Shown: positions 49,516 to 58,600 of the stretch, piece by piece | Layout: the number at the start of each line of letters is the position of its first letter | Position numbering within the stretch: the first letter of the stretch is position 1 | NCBI GenBank assembly: GCA_013398955.1 | Contig: VWPU01012152.1 | Location: 62,001-126,000, forward strand | Direction of reading: 5' to 3' | Origin: Callaeas wilsoni | Lineage: Eukaryota > Chordata > Aves > Passeriformes > Callaeidae | Length of the DNA stretch: 64,000 nucleotides | Notes under the pieces: model-generated | What the model was told of the DNA's origin: nothing | Databases searched by the model: none | The model's input: the letters and a program-made list of their open reading frames with translations, nothing else | Program-made: the position numbers and the translations under genes

Positions 49516-52500
49516 GTAGTAATTTTGTATTTTGCAAAACTAGAAGGAAAGAGCCTGGTCAGCTCTGCTAAAGGCTTTTAGAAACTTGAATTTGTTTAGC
49601 AAAATTACTACCAATAAGCATGGAGAGGGGTGGATTTTCAGGATTTATAACGCATTTTTAACAAATCACACGAATTGTCAGTCTCTACAACTTTTTGCAG
49701 ATCATGACATCTGTCTTGGGACATCAATATTTACATTTGAAATTGTAAGCTTTTCTATCAGCATTGCCATAAGCCAGCGAGCCACAGCTGGGGAAGGTCA
49801 GTTCCTCACTGAATTGACTCCAAAGGCAGTGTTTCAGGACAGTTCAACAAAGTACCTACAGAGCAATGAAACTGTCCTGGAAAGACATAGCTCCTGCAAA
49901 ATAGTGATGAATAATTTGCAGTTTCAAAAACTATCAAAATATTTTGAAGAAAAATTTCTGTAAAGGAAAATTCCTGATTATTTATGCTGTTTGTTTTTGA
50001 AAATTTGTATTAATTTTGCCATAAATCCTAGCATTTGGAGATGTCAGAATTGGCTTCTTAATTGGGTATGTGATTGTGTAATATTCCTGGAAAGAAAAGG
50101 TAATTTTGTGAGTTTCCAAGAAATATATTTGCAAGAAAGAGCAAAAATGGCTAAAGGTCAATGACCAACATAGTTCAAGTTAAAATGTTTCTAGTCTTCT
50201 TAGTCCTCCAAGTTTTTATCATGTGGAAAAAATATTTGGGCAGTTCCTCTGTTATTTAAAATGAATGAGTAAAATCTCTGGGAAATGGGCATGTTAACAG
50301 CATTCTGAGGACTTGTACAGCACCTGGAGTAACTTCAGTCACGGAATGATTCTATTTCCTGTGCAGAAAGAGGATGGATTGCAAAAGATAAGGAAACTGC
50401 TCTAAGTAGCCAAGAACCTACTTTATATAACACAGCTGAATGCCATGACTGATGAAACATCAATTACACAGCTGTTTTATGGGACACTCACCCTACCATG
50501 ATGCCCCTGTCCTGCTCCTGTCATTATTTGTACATTGTTTTGTTCATATTTCTAAAAACTCTTAAACTCTTCGAGAAAGAGGTTGATTTTAGGGGCAGGT
50601 TTCTTTGGAAACAGCAGTCATTCTTTAGTGTCACATGCATTTATCAGATTTATTCTCTGCAATCACACAGTGACAAGCCCATATTTAGTGCTGGCCATAG
50701 CTCAGCTGCATTCTCCAGGCTTTCCTTCCTCCTCCTGCAGCTGGATCAGCCTGTTTGCTGTGCTGCCATCACAACTGCCCTGTGCCAGTCAAGGAATGGG
50801 AGGCAAATCATGCATGAAAGGAGAGGGAAATAAGTTCAGTGTGTTGAGGAATGATGCCCAGTACTTTAATAATACGGGTAGCACGGAACAGTTTATAATT
50901 CATGTATCCTGAATATAAACGGGGTATTTCTTCAGTCTCTCCCATCCTTGGGTAGTCAGAGATGCTGAAATATACACTGACACTCCGAAGGCTGGGAGTG
51001 AAACCCAAAACATCTGTGCTCGTGATAGCAGGGTTTACAGGGTGGGATCTAACTCTCATCTGTCCCGCAGCCAAACAGGGCTAGTGAAGGAAATGATGGT
51101 ACTTTGCTCACTTGTGGTGAGAACAGGTCATGACTAAAAAATTACTGTTCCTATAAAGGTTTTCTGGGACATTTCCTTGTCTATTTCTGATAATTTTCTT
51201 TTCAGAGATGTGATGTTTTAATAGCATTAATCCTTTTGTATTTTTAGTGCAGTATAGTGTGATGGGGTGACAAGTCAAAAATTGACTTATCCTACTGGGA
51301 TTTGTGTCCTTTATGAAAAAGACTGATTTCCTAAATGCAAATTGAAGAACAAATTTTCCTATCAATAGTAGTGTCTACATATTCTGGAGTGGGATAGGTG
51401 ACACATTTCTCCACAAAGCAATTGCTGAACCTGTGAAAAACTTTCTATTTTAGCTCTGCTCTTGGTTATTAATGAGGATTTTATAGAAGTAGAAAATACA
51501 ATAGAACAGGAAATCACTAGTTAAATTTTTCCTATATTAAACTGAAATGAAAAAGGAGTAGACTTTGTGCTACAAAAGCTGAAGCTGTGAAAAATTCAAG
51601 AGTGGAATAAAGTAAACCAGGCATTGTGAGCTCTTGACTCTGCTCTCAATAAAATATAAGTCTTTAGAATGCTTTTTAACAGTAAGAGTGAATAAATAAC
51701 AATTTTTAATGGGAAGTGGAATATGACATGCTGCTCCTTTACCAGTGATGAATCAGGCGATCTTAAGTTATTCTTTTTGAGAAGATCACTGAGGCAGAAT
51801 TTAATCAATGTGGATTTCAGGAACGTAGAGACAAAGAGAAATTTATTAATTCAGATGCAGAACTAATGATCTGTGCACATCTTTATGCAAAAATTCAAAG
51901 GTCAGTGGAAGTTAGTAAACAACACACAATGGTGGTTTGCAGTGGAGGAGAAAGTGCCGAACTGATGCATTTAGAATTCCCAGGAAACTTTTTCTTGTGA
52001 TCTTGGCATAACAAGTACAAATGTGCTAATTAACTTGCTTATAACTCAGACTTGAAGATGACATCAATTTGGAGAAGTAGTAGCATACTAAGCAGGGAAG
52101 AAGGAACAATATTAAGGGCTGTAATGATAGAAATCAGATGAAAGTATAGGAATACAGCCTGTGTGATAAGGAAAATCTGCTGAAGTTGGAGACTCAGCAA
52201 TTATAATCGAGAGTCAGAAGGCCACCACTGTGCAAAGGCTTCTTGCTGATCAGAAGGAAACTTTTAGCTGCAGTGAGATTTAAAAGTGCAAAAATGTGCA
52301 TGTGATTTGAGGAGCTGTTGCATGGCAGGGTTTTGCAGCAGAAATTAATGCCTTCATAAAAGAAGGTAGTGGACTGAATCTGGGATGTTCTAAACTACCC
52401 TGGTCAGCAGTTTCAAGGGAAAACTGCCAAGCCAACTATGAAAGAAAAGTCAATCTTACAAAAAACTATAAAAGTATGACAGATAATGCATTGCTGTCTC

Positions 52501-53633
52501 TAATACATCGAGAAACTATGTACCAGTGGGGAAAAAGGTGGATCTGAGCTAAAAGAGAACACAAAGTCAAATTGTAATAAACTGATTATAAAGAAATTTA
52601 AAGTAGAAATTATGAGATAGTTTCTTGCTCTGATGAGTGTCTTGTTCTGGAATAGGCAGACAGGAAAAGTAGAGACAAAATTTAATGACTTTTAAGGTTG
52701 CCCACAGTGAGTTTGTGAGGGAGAGTATGCAGCATCGATGCTTGCAATAAAAAGGTGTGCCAGGCTAAGTAAACAACGAGGGTTTTCCCAATCCTGTCTC
52801 CAGAGAAAGGCAAGCACATTAGGGGCTGCTTAAGAAGACCATTATCTATTTCTTTTTCATTCTTGAGAATTGATTCATGCACTCGTTTTAACTTCAGTCT
52901 CTAGGCTTCAGACTTGGATTTCATTGTTAGTGGTTTTACACTGAGAGAGACAGACAGAAGCAGAAGAAAGATACTTGTCTAAGTGATCGTGTGCCTTAGC
53001 TCCAAGAAGGAAATTTGTTTGCTGTTGCTCTGGGCAAGCTGAAGGACACCTGTTATATTAAAAAAATAAAAAAGAACAAAAAGCATTTGCTATCGATTGT
53101 AATATAATTACATAGTGAAGAATTGTTTGTTATTTTAGGATATTACCTGTAATTTTTGTTACCATATATAAAATTTATAGAGTCATCTGATTAGCATGGC
53201 ATCAATGAGTGCATAGAGAACAAGAAATATTTTTCAGAAATCTTATTTTAGAAGATTTCTGTTTCAAGTATATGCATTTGTATTTTTTTTTAATTAGTTC
53301 TATTTTAGAATAGGGTTCTCAATGTCACGTGGAAGATGGCAATGCACATCTTCTAATAGCAAGGATTTTATTCTTGATCATCCTTAAATCTTGAAGTGTC
53401 CTCTTTTATACCTCAAAGTTTTCTCAAATGATCACAGTGTTCTGCCAGGGAGATAAATATAAGGTATTCCCATATGCATGTGCCTGAGCTGACAGCATTC
53501 CTTCCTGACTGTAACCCATCATGGACTGCAAACAAACCCCAGAGACAGACAACACACACATTATGCTTTGCTGAACACCATGCTGTTCATGAAATAGAAA
53601 TACCTCTTTATATGGACATGCACCTTCCCTTAT
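49516..53633. other. Unique non-coding DNA
   Basis: Mostly AT-rich unique sequence. A 125-codon plus frame lies at 49586-49963 without recognisable protein content. About 52040-52100 has a faint, unproven resemblance to the middle part of a very old CR1. No exon or RNA gene is supported. Confidence 0.5.
53628..53633. repeat. Target-site duplication, left copy (CCTTAT)
   Basis: CCTTAT directly precedes the TG terminus at 53634 and is repeated exactly at 54332-54337 after the CA terminus. Six bases is the typical duplication length of ERVK-class (beta-retrovirus-like) elements. Confidence 0.88.
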
Positions 53634-53712
53634 TGCAGGAGCTTCAGTTGGTTTAGATGGTCGGGACGGCTAGAGATGACAGATCTCTGAGGTTGGGTCT
53701 TAGAGCATGGAG

Positions 53713-53718
53713 TTTATT
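53713..53718 (-). promoter_or_regulatory. LTR polyadenylation signal AATAAA
   Basis: AATAAA on the minus strand in the context GTAATAAACTCC, about 80 bases before the 3' terminus of the ERVK-like LTR. This placement is expected for the R/U5 junction. Confidence 0.7.
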
Positions 53719-53832
53719 ACGAAGGATGTGGGTGTAGGGGCCCTGCTTGGAGCTGCCAGCTGCAGCTCGGAGCAGGCCAGAAAAGTAAGACCGCAAGAGA
53801 AGCAAAGGTAAGAGCAAGAGAGAGTAAGGGCA

Positions 53833-53911
53833 AGAAGAAGTAGGGGAAGTAGTAGAAGTAGTAGGAGGAGAAAGAGAAGTAGCAGAAGTAGTGGTAGTAG
53901 AAGAAGTAGTG
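53833..53911 (+). repeat. Imperfect AGT/GAA trinucleotide array inside the LTR
   Basis: Purine-rich array built from GAAGTAGTA-like units on plus (pyrimidine-rich TACTACTTC in LTR orientation), interrupted by GGAGGAGAAAGAG. It lies wholly within the solo LTR, so it either arrived with the family or expanded after insertion. Length variation between copies or individuals would be expected. Confidence 0.85.
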
Positions 53912-54123
53912 CGAGGTTCTCGTTTACAACACAATAAATCTTCTGTGTTGAATATCCTGATTTCCATTAACCAATCTAGTACAAGATACAAATCCTATAG
54001 TATTTACATACCGCCTATAAGAATTGTTACATTACCATACTGTGTTACATTTTAAACTTTAGAAACTACTCTTTGGACCCCTTCTGCCAAGCTAGCAGGG
54101 TCTGCTCTGACCCTTGGAGCTGT

Positions 54124-54124
54124 N
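54124..54124. other. Ambiguous base (N)
   Basis: The only N I saw in the window. It lies inside the ERVK-like LTR between two exact copies of CCCTTGGAGC (54111-54120 and 54125-54134). It may mark an assembly uncertainty at a short repeat or a one-base gap placeholder. Confidence 0.9.
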
Positions 54125-54331
54125 CCCTTGGAGCGCAGGCAGAGGGTATTGTTCAACAGAGAAAGAATTACCTTCTGCCAGCCATACCATTGTTTTCCAG
54201 TTGTTCAGTAACTAAGGCTTGGTATCTCAAAGCTTGCTTTCAATTCAATCTCACTTATAGTTTCCATATTCTCAGCATCTTTTGCCAGGCAATCATATTT
54301 ATAAGGTTTTCCTGTTTCATCTTCCCCAACA

Positions 54332-54337
54332 CCTTAT
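54332..54337. repeat. Target-site duplication, right copy (CCTTAT)
   Basis: Exact copy of 53628-53633, directly abutting the CA terminus of the ERVK-like LTR. Confidence 0.88.
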
Positions 54338-55048
54338 TATTTGTATGATGTGAATATTGAACATATATGCAATAACTTTCCAGGTGACCTGAAGGATTAA
54401 AGGATTAATTCATGCTTCGGCTTTGCTCGTAAGTGGAGCCCAAGCTGCTCTGATGGATGAACATCGCTGTGTTCTGGGCATGGCCTGGCCTGAAGCCGTG
54501 CCTGACTTGCTCCGTGTCTGCAGCCGGAGCGAGAGGGGCTGTGGGCTCCCGGGAGCTCTCCTGGTGCCGTGGTGTCGGGGGAGGCTTTGGAAAGCAGCCT
54601 GTGGCACCCACACAAGTGGAAGGAGATGATCAGCGTGGCTGACAGTGACTTTGGCAGCAGCTCCTCGCAGTGCTGGGCGGTGCTGCAGCCTGCCCAGCTC
54701 CGGCAATCCCAACTGAAGCACTGCTGCTCCACAAGGTCTGCGAAGCCAGGCTAACAGAGGGACTGTCAGGGAGGGGTTTTCATGCAGAAAGTCACAAGAA
54801 GGAAGGGGCAGCAGTATTTATGTGAGTTGGATATTGTACTGCAGCTGCTGGAAAATTGTGAGTCTGAGAACCTGAAACACGAGCCCAAAGATGCTGTGAT
54901 TGAGCCAGTAGACACTCAGTACTTCCACTGTTCTTTAGGAATGCCTCCATGAGCTACAACAATTAGTCTTAACATTCATGTTTTTCTTATATTATTTGCT
55001 ATGATCTTTTGCATACTGCATTTGCATCTGGATGATCTATGTGACCTA
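54338..55048. other. GC-rich, CpG-containing patch beside the LTR, then unique DNA
   Basis: About 54417-54745 holds roughly 15 CpG dinucleotides in 330 bases and is clearly richer in G and C than the surrounding AT-rich DNA. Four or more frames on both strands are open for 60-111 codons, typical of GC-rich sequence without coding selection. I recognise no protein or repeat family. From about 54750 to 55048 the sequence returns to ordinary composition. Confidence 0.5.
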
Positions 55049-55353
55049 GGCCACATTTGGAGCACTGGGTCCAGTTGTGGGCTCCCCAGCAAGAGAGAGA
55101 CACAGAACTACTGGAAAGAATCCAGCAAAGACCTTCAAAGCTGATAAAGGGACTGGAGCATCTCTCCTGTGAGGAAGGGCTGAAAAGCTGAGGCTATTCA
55201 GCCTGGAGAAGAGAAGGAGGGTCTTATCAATGAATCTAAATACCTGAAGGGAGAATGGAAAGGAGACAGAGCCAGAATTTTCTTTGTGGTGCCCAGAGAC
55301 AGGACTGGAGGCAATGGACACAAACTAAAGCATTGAGGTTCTTCTGAACATCA
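55049..55353 (+). mobile_element. CR1 LINE 3' region, first part (plus strand, interrupted)
   Basis: Follows the CR1 consensus closely: TTTGGAGCACTGGGTCCAGT, TGTGGGCTCCCCAGCAAGAG, AAAGGGACTGGAGCATCTCT, ATTCAGCCTGGAGAAGAGAA, AAATACCTGAAGGGAGAATG, GTGGTGCCCAGAGACAGGAC and AGGTTCTTCTGAACATCA. The matching continuation (GGAAACACCTG...) resumes at about 55405 after a small nested insert. The copy is 5'-truncated and covers the very end of ORF2 and the 3' untranslated region; no functional protein remains. Confidence 0.95.
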
Positions 55354-55397
55354 CAGAATCATAGAATTGTTTTGGTTGGAAGGGATCTTTAAAGATC
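55354..55397 (-). mobile_element. Nested 44-bp CR1 3' terminus (minus strand)
   Basis: The plus strand reads CAGAATCATAGAATTG, TTTTGGTTGGAAGG and GATCTTTAAAGATC, the reverse complement of a CR1 3' end, placed inside a CR1 that runs the other way. It is flanked by AACATCA (55347-55353) and AACAACA (55398-55404), six of seven bases identical, so the host element's sequence is partly repeated. The last 14 bases are a perfect palindrome. Either a minimal 5'-truncated retrotransposition or a template-switch event could explain it. Confidence 0.85.
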
Positions 55398-55618
55398 AAC
55401 AACAGGAAACACCTGTTTGATGTGAGGATGACTAAGAATTGGCACAATTTCCCAAGGAGTTTGTGCAGTGTTCCTCCTTAGAGATATTCAAAAGCTGTCT
55501 GAATACTGTCCTGGGCTCTGGGTGGCTCTGCTGGAGCAGGTGGGTTGGACCAGATGAGCTTCCAGAGGTCTGTCCCTGCCATTCTTAGCCAGTCTGGGAT
55601 TCTGTCATTCTGCAGTTC
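55398..55618 (+). mobile_element. CR1 LINE 3' end, second part (plus strand)
   Basis: Continuation of the CR1 that starts at 55049: GGAAACACCTGTTTGATGTG, AATTGGCACAATTTCCCAAG, GAGATATTCAAAAGCTGTCT, GTCCTGGGCTCTGGGTGGC, GGTTGGACCAGATGAGCTTC and CCAGAGGTCTGTCCCTGCC, ending in GGGATTCTGTCATTCTGCAG, which corresponds to the short terminal repeats (ATTCTGTGATTCTGTGA type) of CR1. Together with 55049-55353 it makes about 525 bases of one insertion. Confidence 0.95.
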
Positions 55619-58600
55619 TTACCCTCAGGAATCACTCTTCTCTGAATTTTAGGCAAGGTAAATGACTCGGTGCTAAAGGCATGACAATGAAAATTATAGC
55701 AAGCTGCTTTATAAATCCAGTGCCAATAACAGCTGGGTGTGGTGGTGACTGATTCACTTTTAATGCAGTGAATTTCTCTGAATTGTTGCATCCCTGCTGT
55801 GTCTCCTCCCTGCTCAGCTGTAAGAGATATCCACTGTGTGACAGAGTGAAATAAACCTTTGTCTCCAAAGGAAACAAGGAGCTGCCCCTTCCTGCACCTT
55901 CGTATGCCAGCTTAACAAAATATGGGTGTCCCAATGCAGGAAAGAAAGGAAAAAACTCCAAACTGTACTTCATAGCTCTGATACCCAAGTGAGGAAATAG
56001 GAAGTGTGAGGAGAAACACACTGCAGGTTTCATAGCATGCGAATAGCTCAAGTCTGTTAGACACAGTGATGAAAGTGGATCAAAATTAACAACAGCTTTT
56101 AACCATCTGTTGAGAGGTGGGAATTGGGTCTCTGCTTGTTCTTCTTCCTCTCTCTTTCTCCAGCCTATCTGCAACTGCCTGAGGTAATTGATGCTTGTGA
56201 GCTATGACTGTTAAATTGCAAGTCTTATGTATAAGTTTCAACTGTGTTTTTTCTTAATCTATCAGTTGTCTTCTGAATCCAAGTGTCTATTGAGCTGGTA
56301 CCTGTTATAATTACATCAGATCTGTATAATTGCTTCTGCCATTTTATGTGTCTAACAAGTATTAGACCCTAAAATTCCAGATGAAAAACTTTCCCTGAAA
56401 ATTTGCAAATTACATTTGTACATTTAAAAAAATGATTGACATTATGATGCATGTAATTTTGTTTTTGCTGTGATTGTTCAGGGCCTGAAATGGGCCTGTT
56501 CACACCTGTTCTGAGAGCAGCAAGGTTTGCCTTTGTGAGTACTTGGTTGTGTTTGTGTGCCATCAGCCCCAGTGTCAGTATGGCTGAAGGATTCACGCTG
56601 TTACAGGGCATTTGTCTATAAAGAAATCTTGGAGATGTCTTCTGCCAGTAGGGACTGAGTACATGAAAAGGAGCCACGTGTGAGTCTCTAAGGAGCAGGC
56701 ATGCTGTCTGAAGCTCTCCTGGGGAATTCTTGTAGGCTTTATATAATTATATGAATCTCCTAGGCTTTCAGTAAGCCCCAAGTTCCAATTTTGAAAATAG
56801 TGTTACTGTATCATAGTAGTTAAGACAGTCTTTTCCTTGGTATTCAGTGGGAATTTGCTGTAAAGAGGGGAATGGAAGAAATGTGAACCAAGACCCTCTG
56901 ATAGATTCACAACCAGATAAATGTGCAGATGGGAAAAAGGGAATATTCATCAAAATTCCAGTTTTCAAGCTTTTTCTGTTGTTGTTGTTATATTTTTAAC
57001 CAATCACTCTTATTTTCTTTTTTTGTTGTTGTTTTTGTTGATTTCTGTGGTTGGTTGGGTTTTTTGTTTTGTTATCACGAAAGATGCCACTGTGTAAGCA
57101 TGATCCAAGGCAGTTTGGATGTAAGCTTGAATTCATTTACTTCTTTCTCTGCCATGGTATTCCTCAGCCTTTCCTAAATCATTTCACCAATGAGCCCTGG
57201 CTTTTCTAACTGGACAGTACTAATAGTGGAAATGACTTGGGAGAGTGAGCAAGCACATTAAGCCACAGAGCATATGAATGCTGAAGATGCCTAAATCCTT
57301 ACACAGTGCGAAGGCTTCCTTAGGTACAGAATTGTCCCACTAAACTTAATAGTTACTCATGTGAAATGCAGCTGGAGAGTGACTATTGACTGCTACAGGT
57401 TATTACCAGTATAATTTATCATGTTTTCACCGAGCTGTGGCCCCTGCCCACACCACTGCAATGAGAAAATAAAAAATGTGGAATGGGGCATAAAACACCC
57501 GATGCATTGTGGGTCTCTTGCTTTATATACCATGCAATGGCTTAATAAATTGTGGTAAAAATAAAAAAAGGTGTTAATAAGACAAAATCATAATATATTT
57601 CTATAAAGCCAAACAAATAGCAAACTATCCTTAAAATTGCTGCAAGTTGATTAAAAAAATTCCCTTTCATCTTCTCCCATTCTCTCCCATGTGAAATTAG
57701 AAAGCATTAGTGAAAGAATTTAGTTAAAGAAGTTAACTAAGAGCAGGATCTCATACAAAGCACTAATTTATCTCTGATCAAAGTATCTGAGCCACTCTAA
57801 TTAGCCCAAGTGTTCTAGCTTTTGAAAATGGAATTGCTTTTCTGGCGTGGAATGTGCTATTTCTTGTAATATTCCAGGGCCTCACCAGCATAGCAAAGAG
57901 AGAGATGATCTGTTCTCTGGAAAATTAAAGTCAAGTTCGTGTCAACAGTGCAGTTCTTCTATTAATGCCACTCCGCCTTTCCATCCATTCTTTCTGTGGA
58001 TCAGCTAAAGCATCTGCCTGTATGTCATAAATAGCTGTCTTCATTTAAAATAAGCATAGAGATAAGTAATTATATGTTTAGAAAAGTGCTATTGTCTCTC
58101 TCCCTCAGCCAAACCCATCGTGAGACGAGCTGGGGTCAAGAAAGCAGCACTTGGCTTGTGGGATGAGAAGCCCAGGATGGGTGACCTCCCCAGAGCTGAC
58201 AGGACTGGTTGTGTGACTGGGTATTTGGACTCCTTGGTTTCCTTGGGAATTGTAGAAGGTTTGTTTCCTCTGGAAGCCAAGGGCTGTGTGTGGCTCATGT
58301 TTGACTGACAGCAGTGAATTCGTTGGACATCCAGCTCTGGATGAAGCTAAAGGCACTCTCCTCTCAGCCCCAGGAAGGCAGCTAGTGCTTGACTTCAGAG
58401 AGCTCGTGCTTTGAAGGTTAGTACATTAGCCTGGAGGAATGTCTTCTTCTGATTTGAAATCTTGTGAGCATCTAAAGTAAAGCAGCTCCATTTAACATGA
58501 AAAATGGTACAGTGTGGTGAGGCTTTCAAAATTAAACCAGCCCCTGGCAACACCTGACAACATGAGCTTCTCCTCCTTCCCATGTCTCCCTTTCATTCAG

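Larger units (their letters stand above)
53634..54331 (-). mobile_element. Solo LTR of an ERVK-like endogenous retrovirus (complete)
   Basis: The 698-bp element runs TGCAGGAGC...CCCCAACA on plus. In its own orientation it begins TGTTGGGGAAGATGAAACAG and ends GAAGCTCCTGCA, with TG/CA termini and an exact 6-bp duplication, CCTTAT, on both sides. On the minus strand a polyadenylation signal AATAAA lies at 53713-53718, about 80 bases from the 3' end. A trinucleotide-type repeat occupies 53833-53911, and one ambiguous base lies at 54124. No internal retroviral genes or second LTR are present, so it is a solo LTR. I recognise the sequence type from songbird genomes; the family name is not verified. 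The 112-codon Thr/Ser-rich minus frame inside it comes from the repeat and is not a gene. Confidence 0.92.

Noticed and set aside
49586..49963. 125-codon plus frame
   Set aside because: No recognisable protein family, AT-rich codon use, and no support from context.
52040..52120. Faint resemblance to the middle of an ancient CR1 (GATGACATCAATTTGG)
   Set aside because: Only one short segment matches and the following sequence does not continue the consensus.
53653..53991. 112-codon Thr/Ser-rich minus frame
   Set aside because: It lies wholly inside the ERVK-like solo LTR and reflects the trinucleotide array there.
53652..54063. TTTAGA at 53652-53657 and 54058-54063 as target duplication of a 400-bp LTR
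   Set aside because: The inner boundary lacked TG/CA ends, and the LTR continues to 54331, where TG/CA ends and an exact CCTTAT duplication agree.
54397..54754. Several overlapping open frames on both strands
   Set aside because: GC-rich sequence has few stop codons; simultaneous openness in many frames argues against any one being coding.
55632..56174. Longest frame in the window (180 codons, minus)
   Set aside because: By a rough estimate, a frame of this length is about what six frames of 64 kb AT-rich sequence would give by chance. No domain, signal peptide or neighbouring splice structure is convincing, and its end abuts a CR1 tail.
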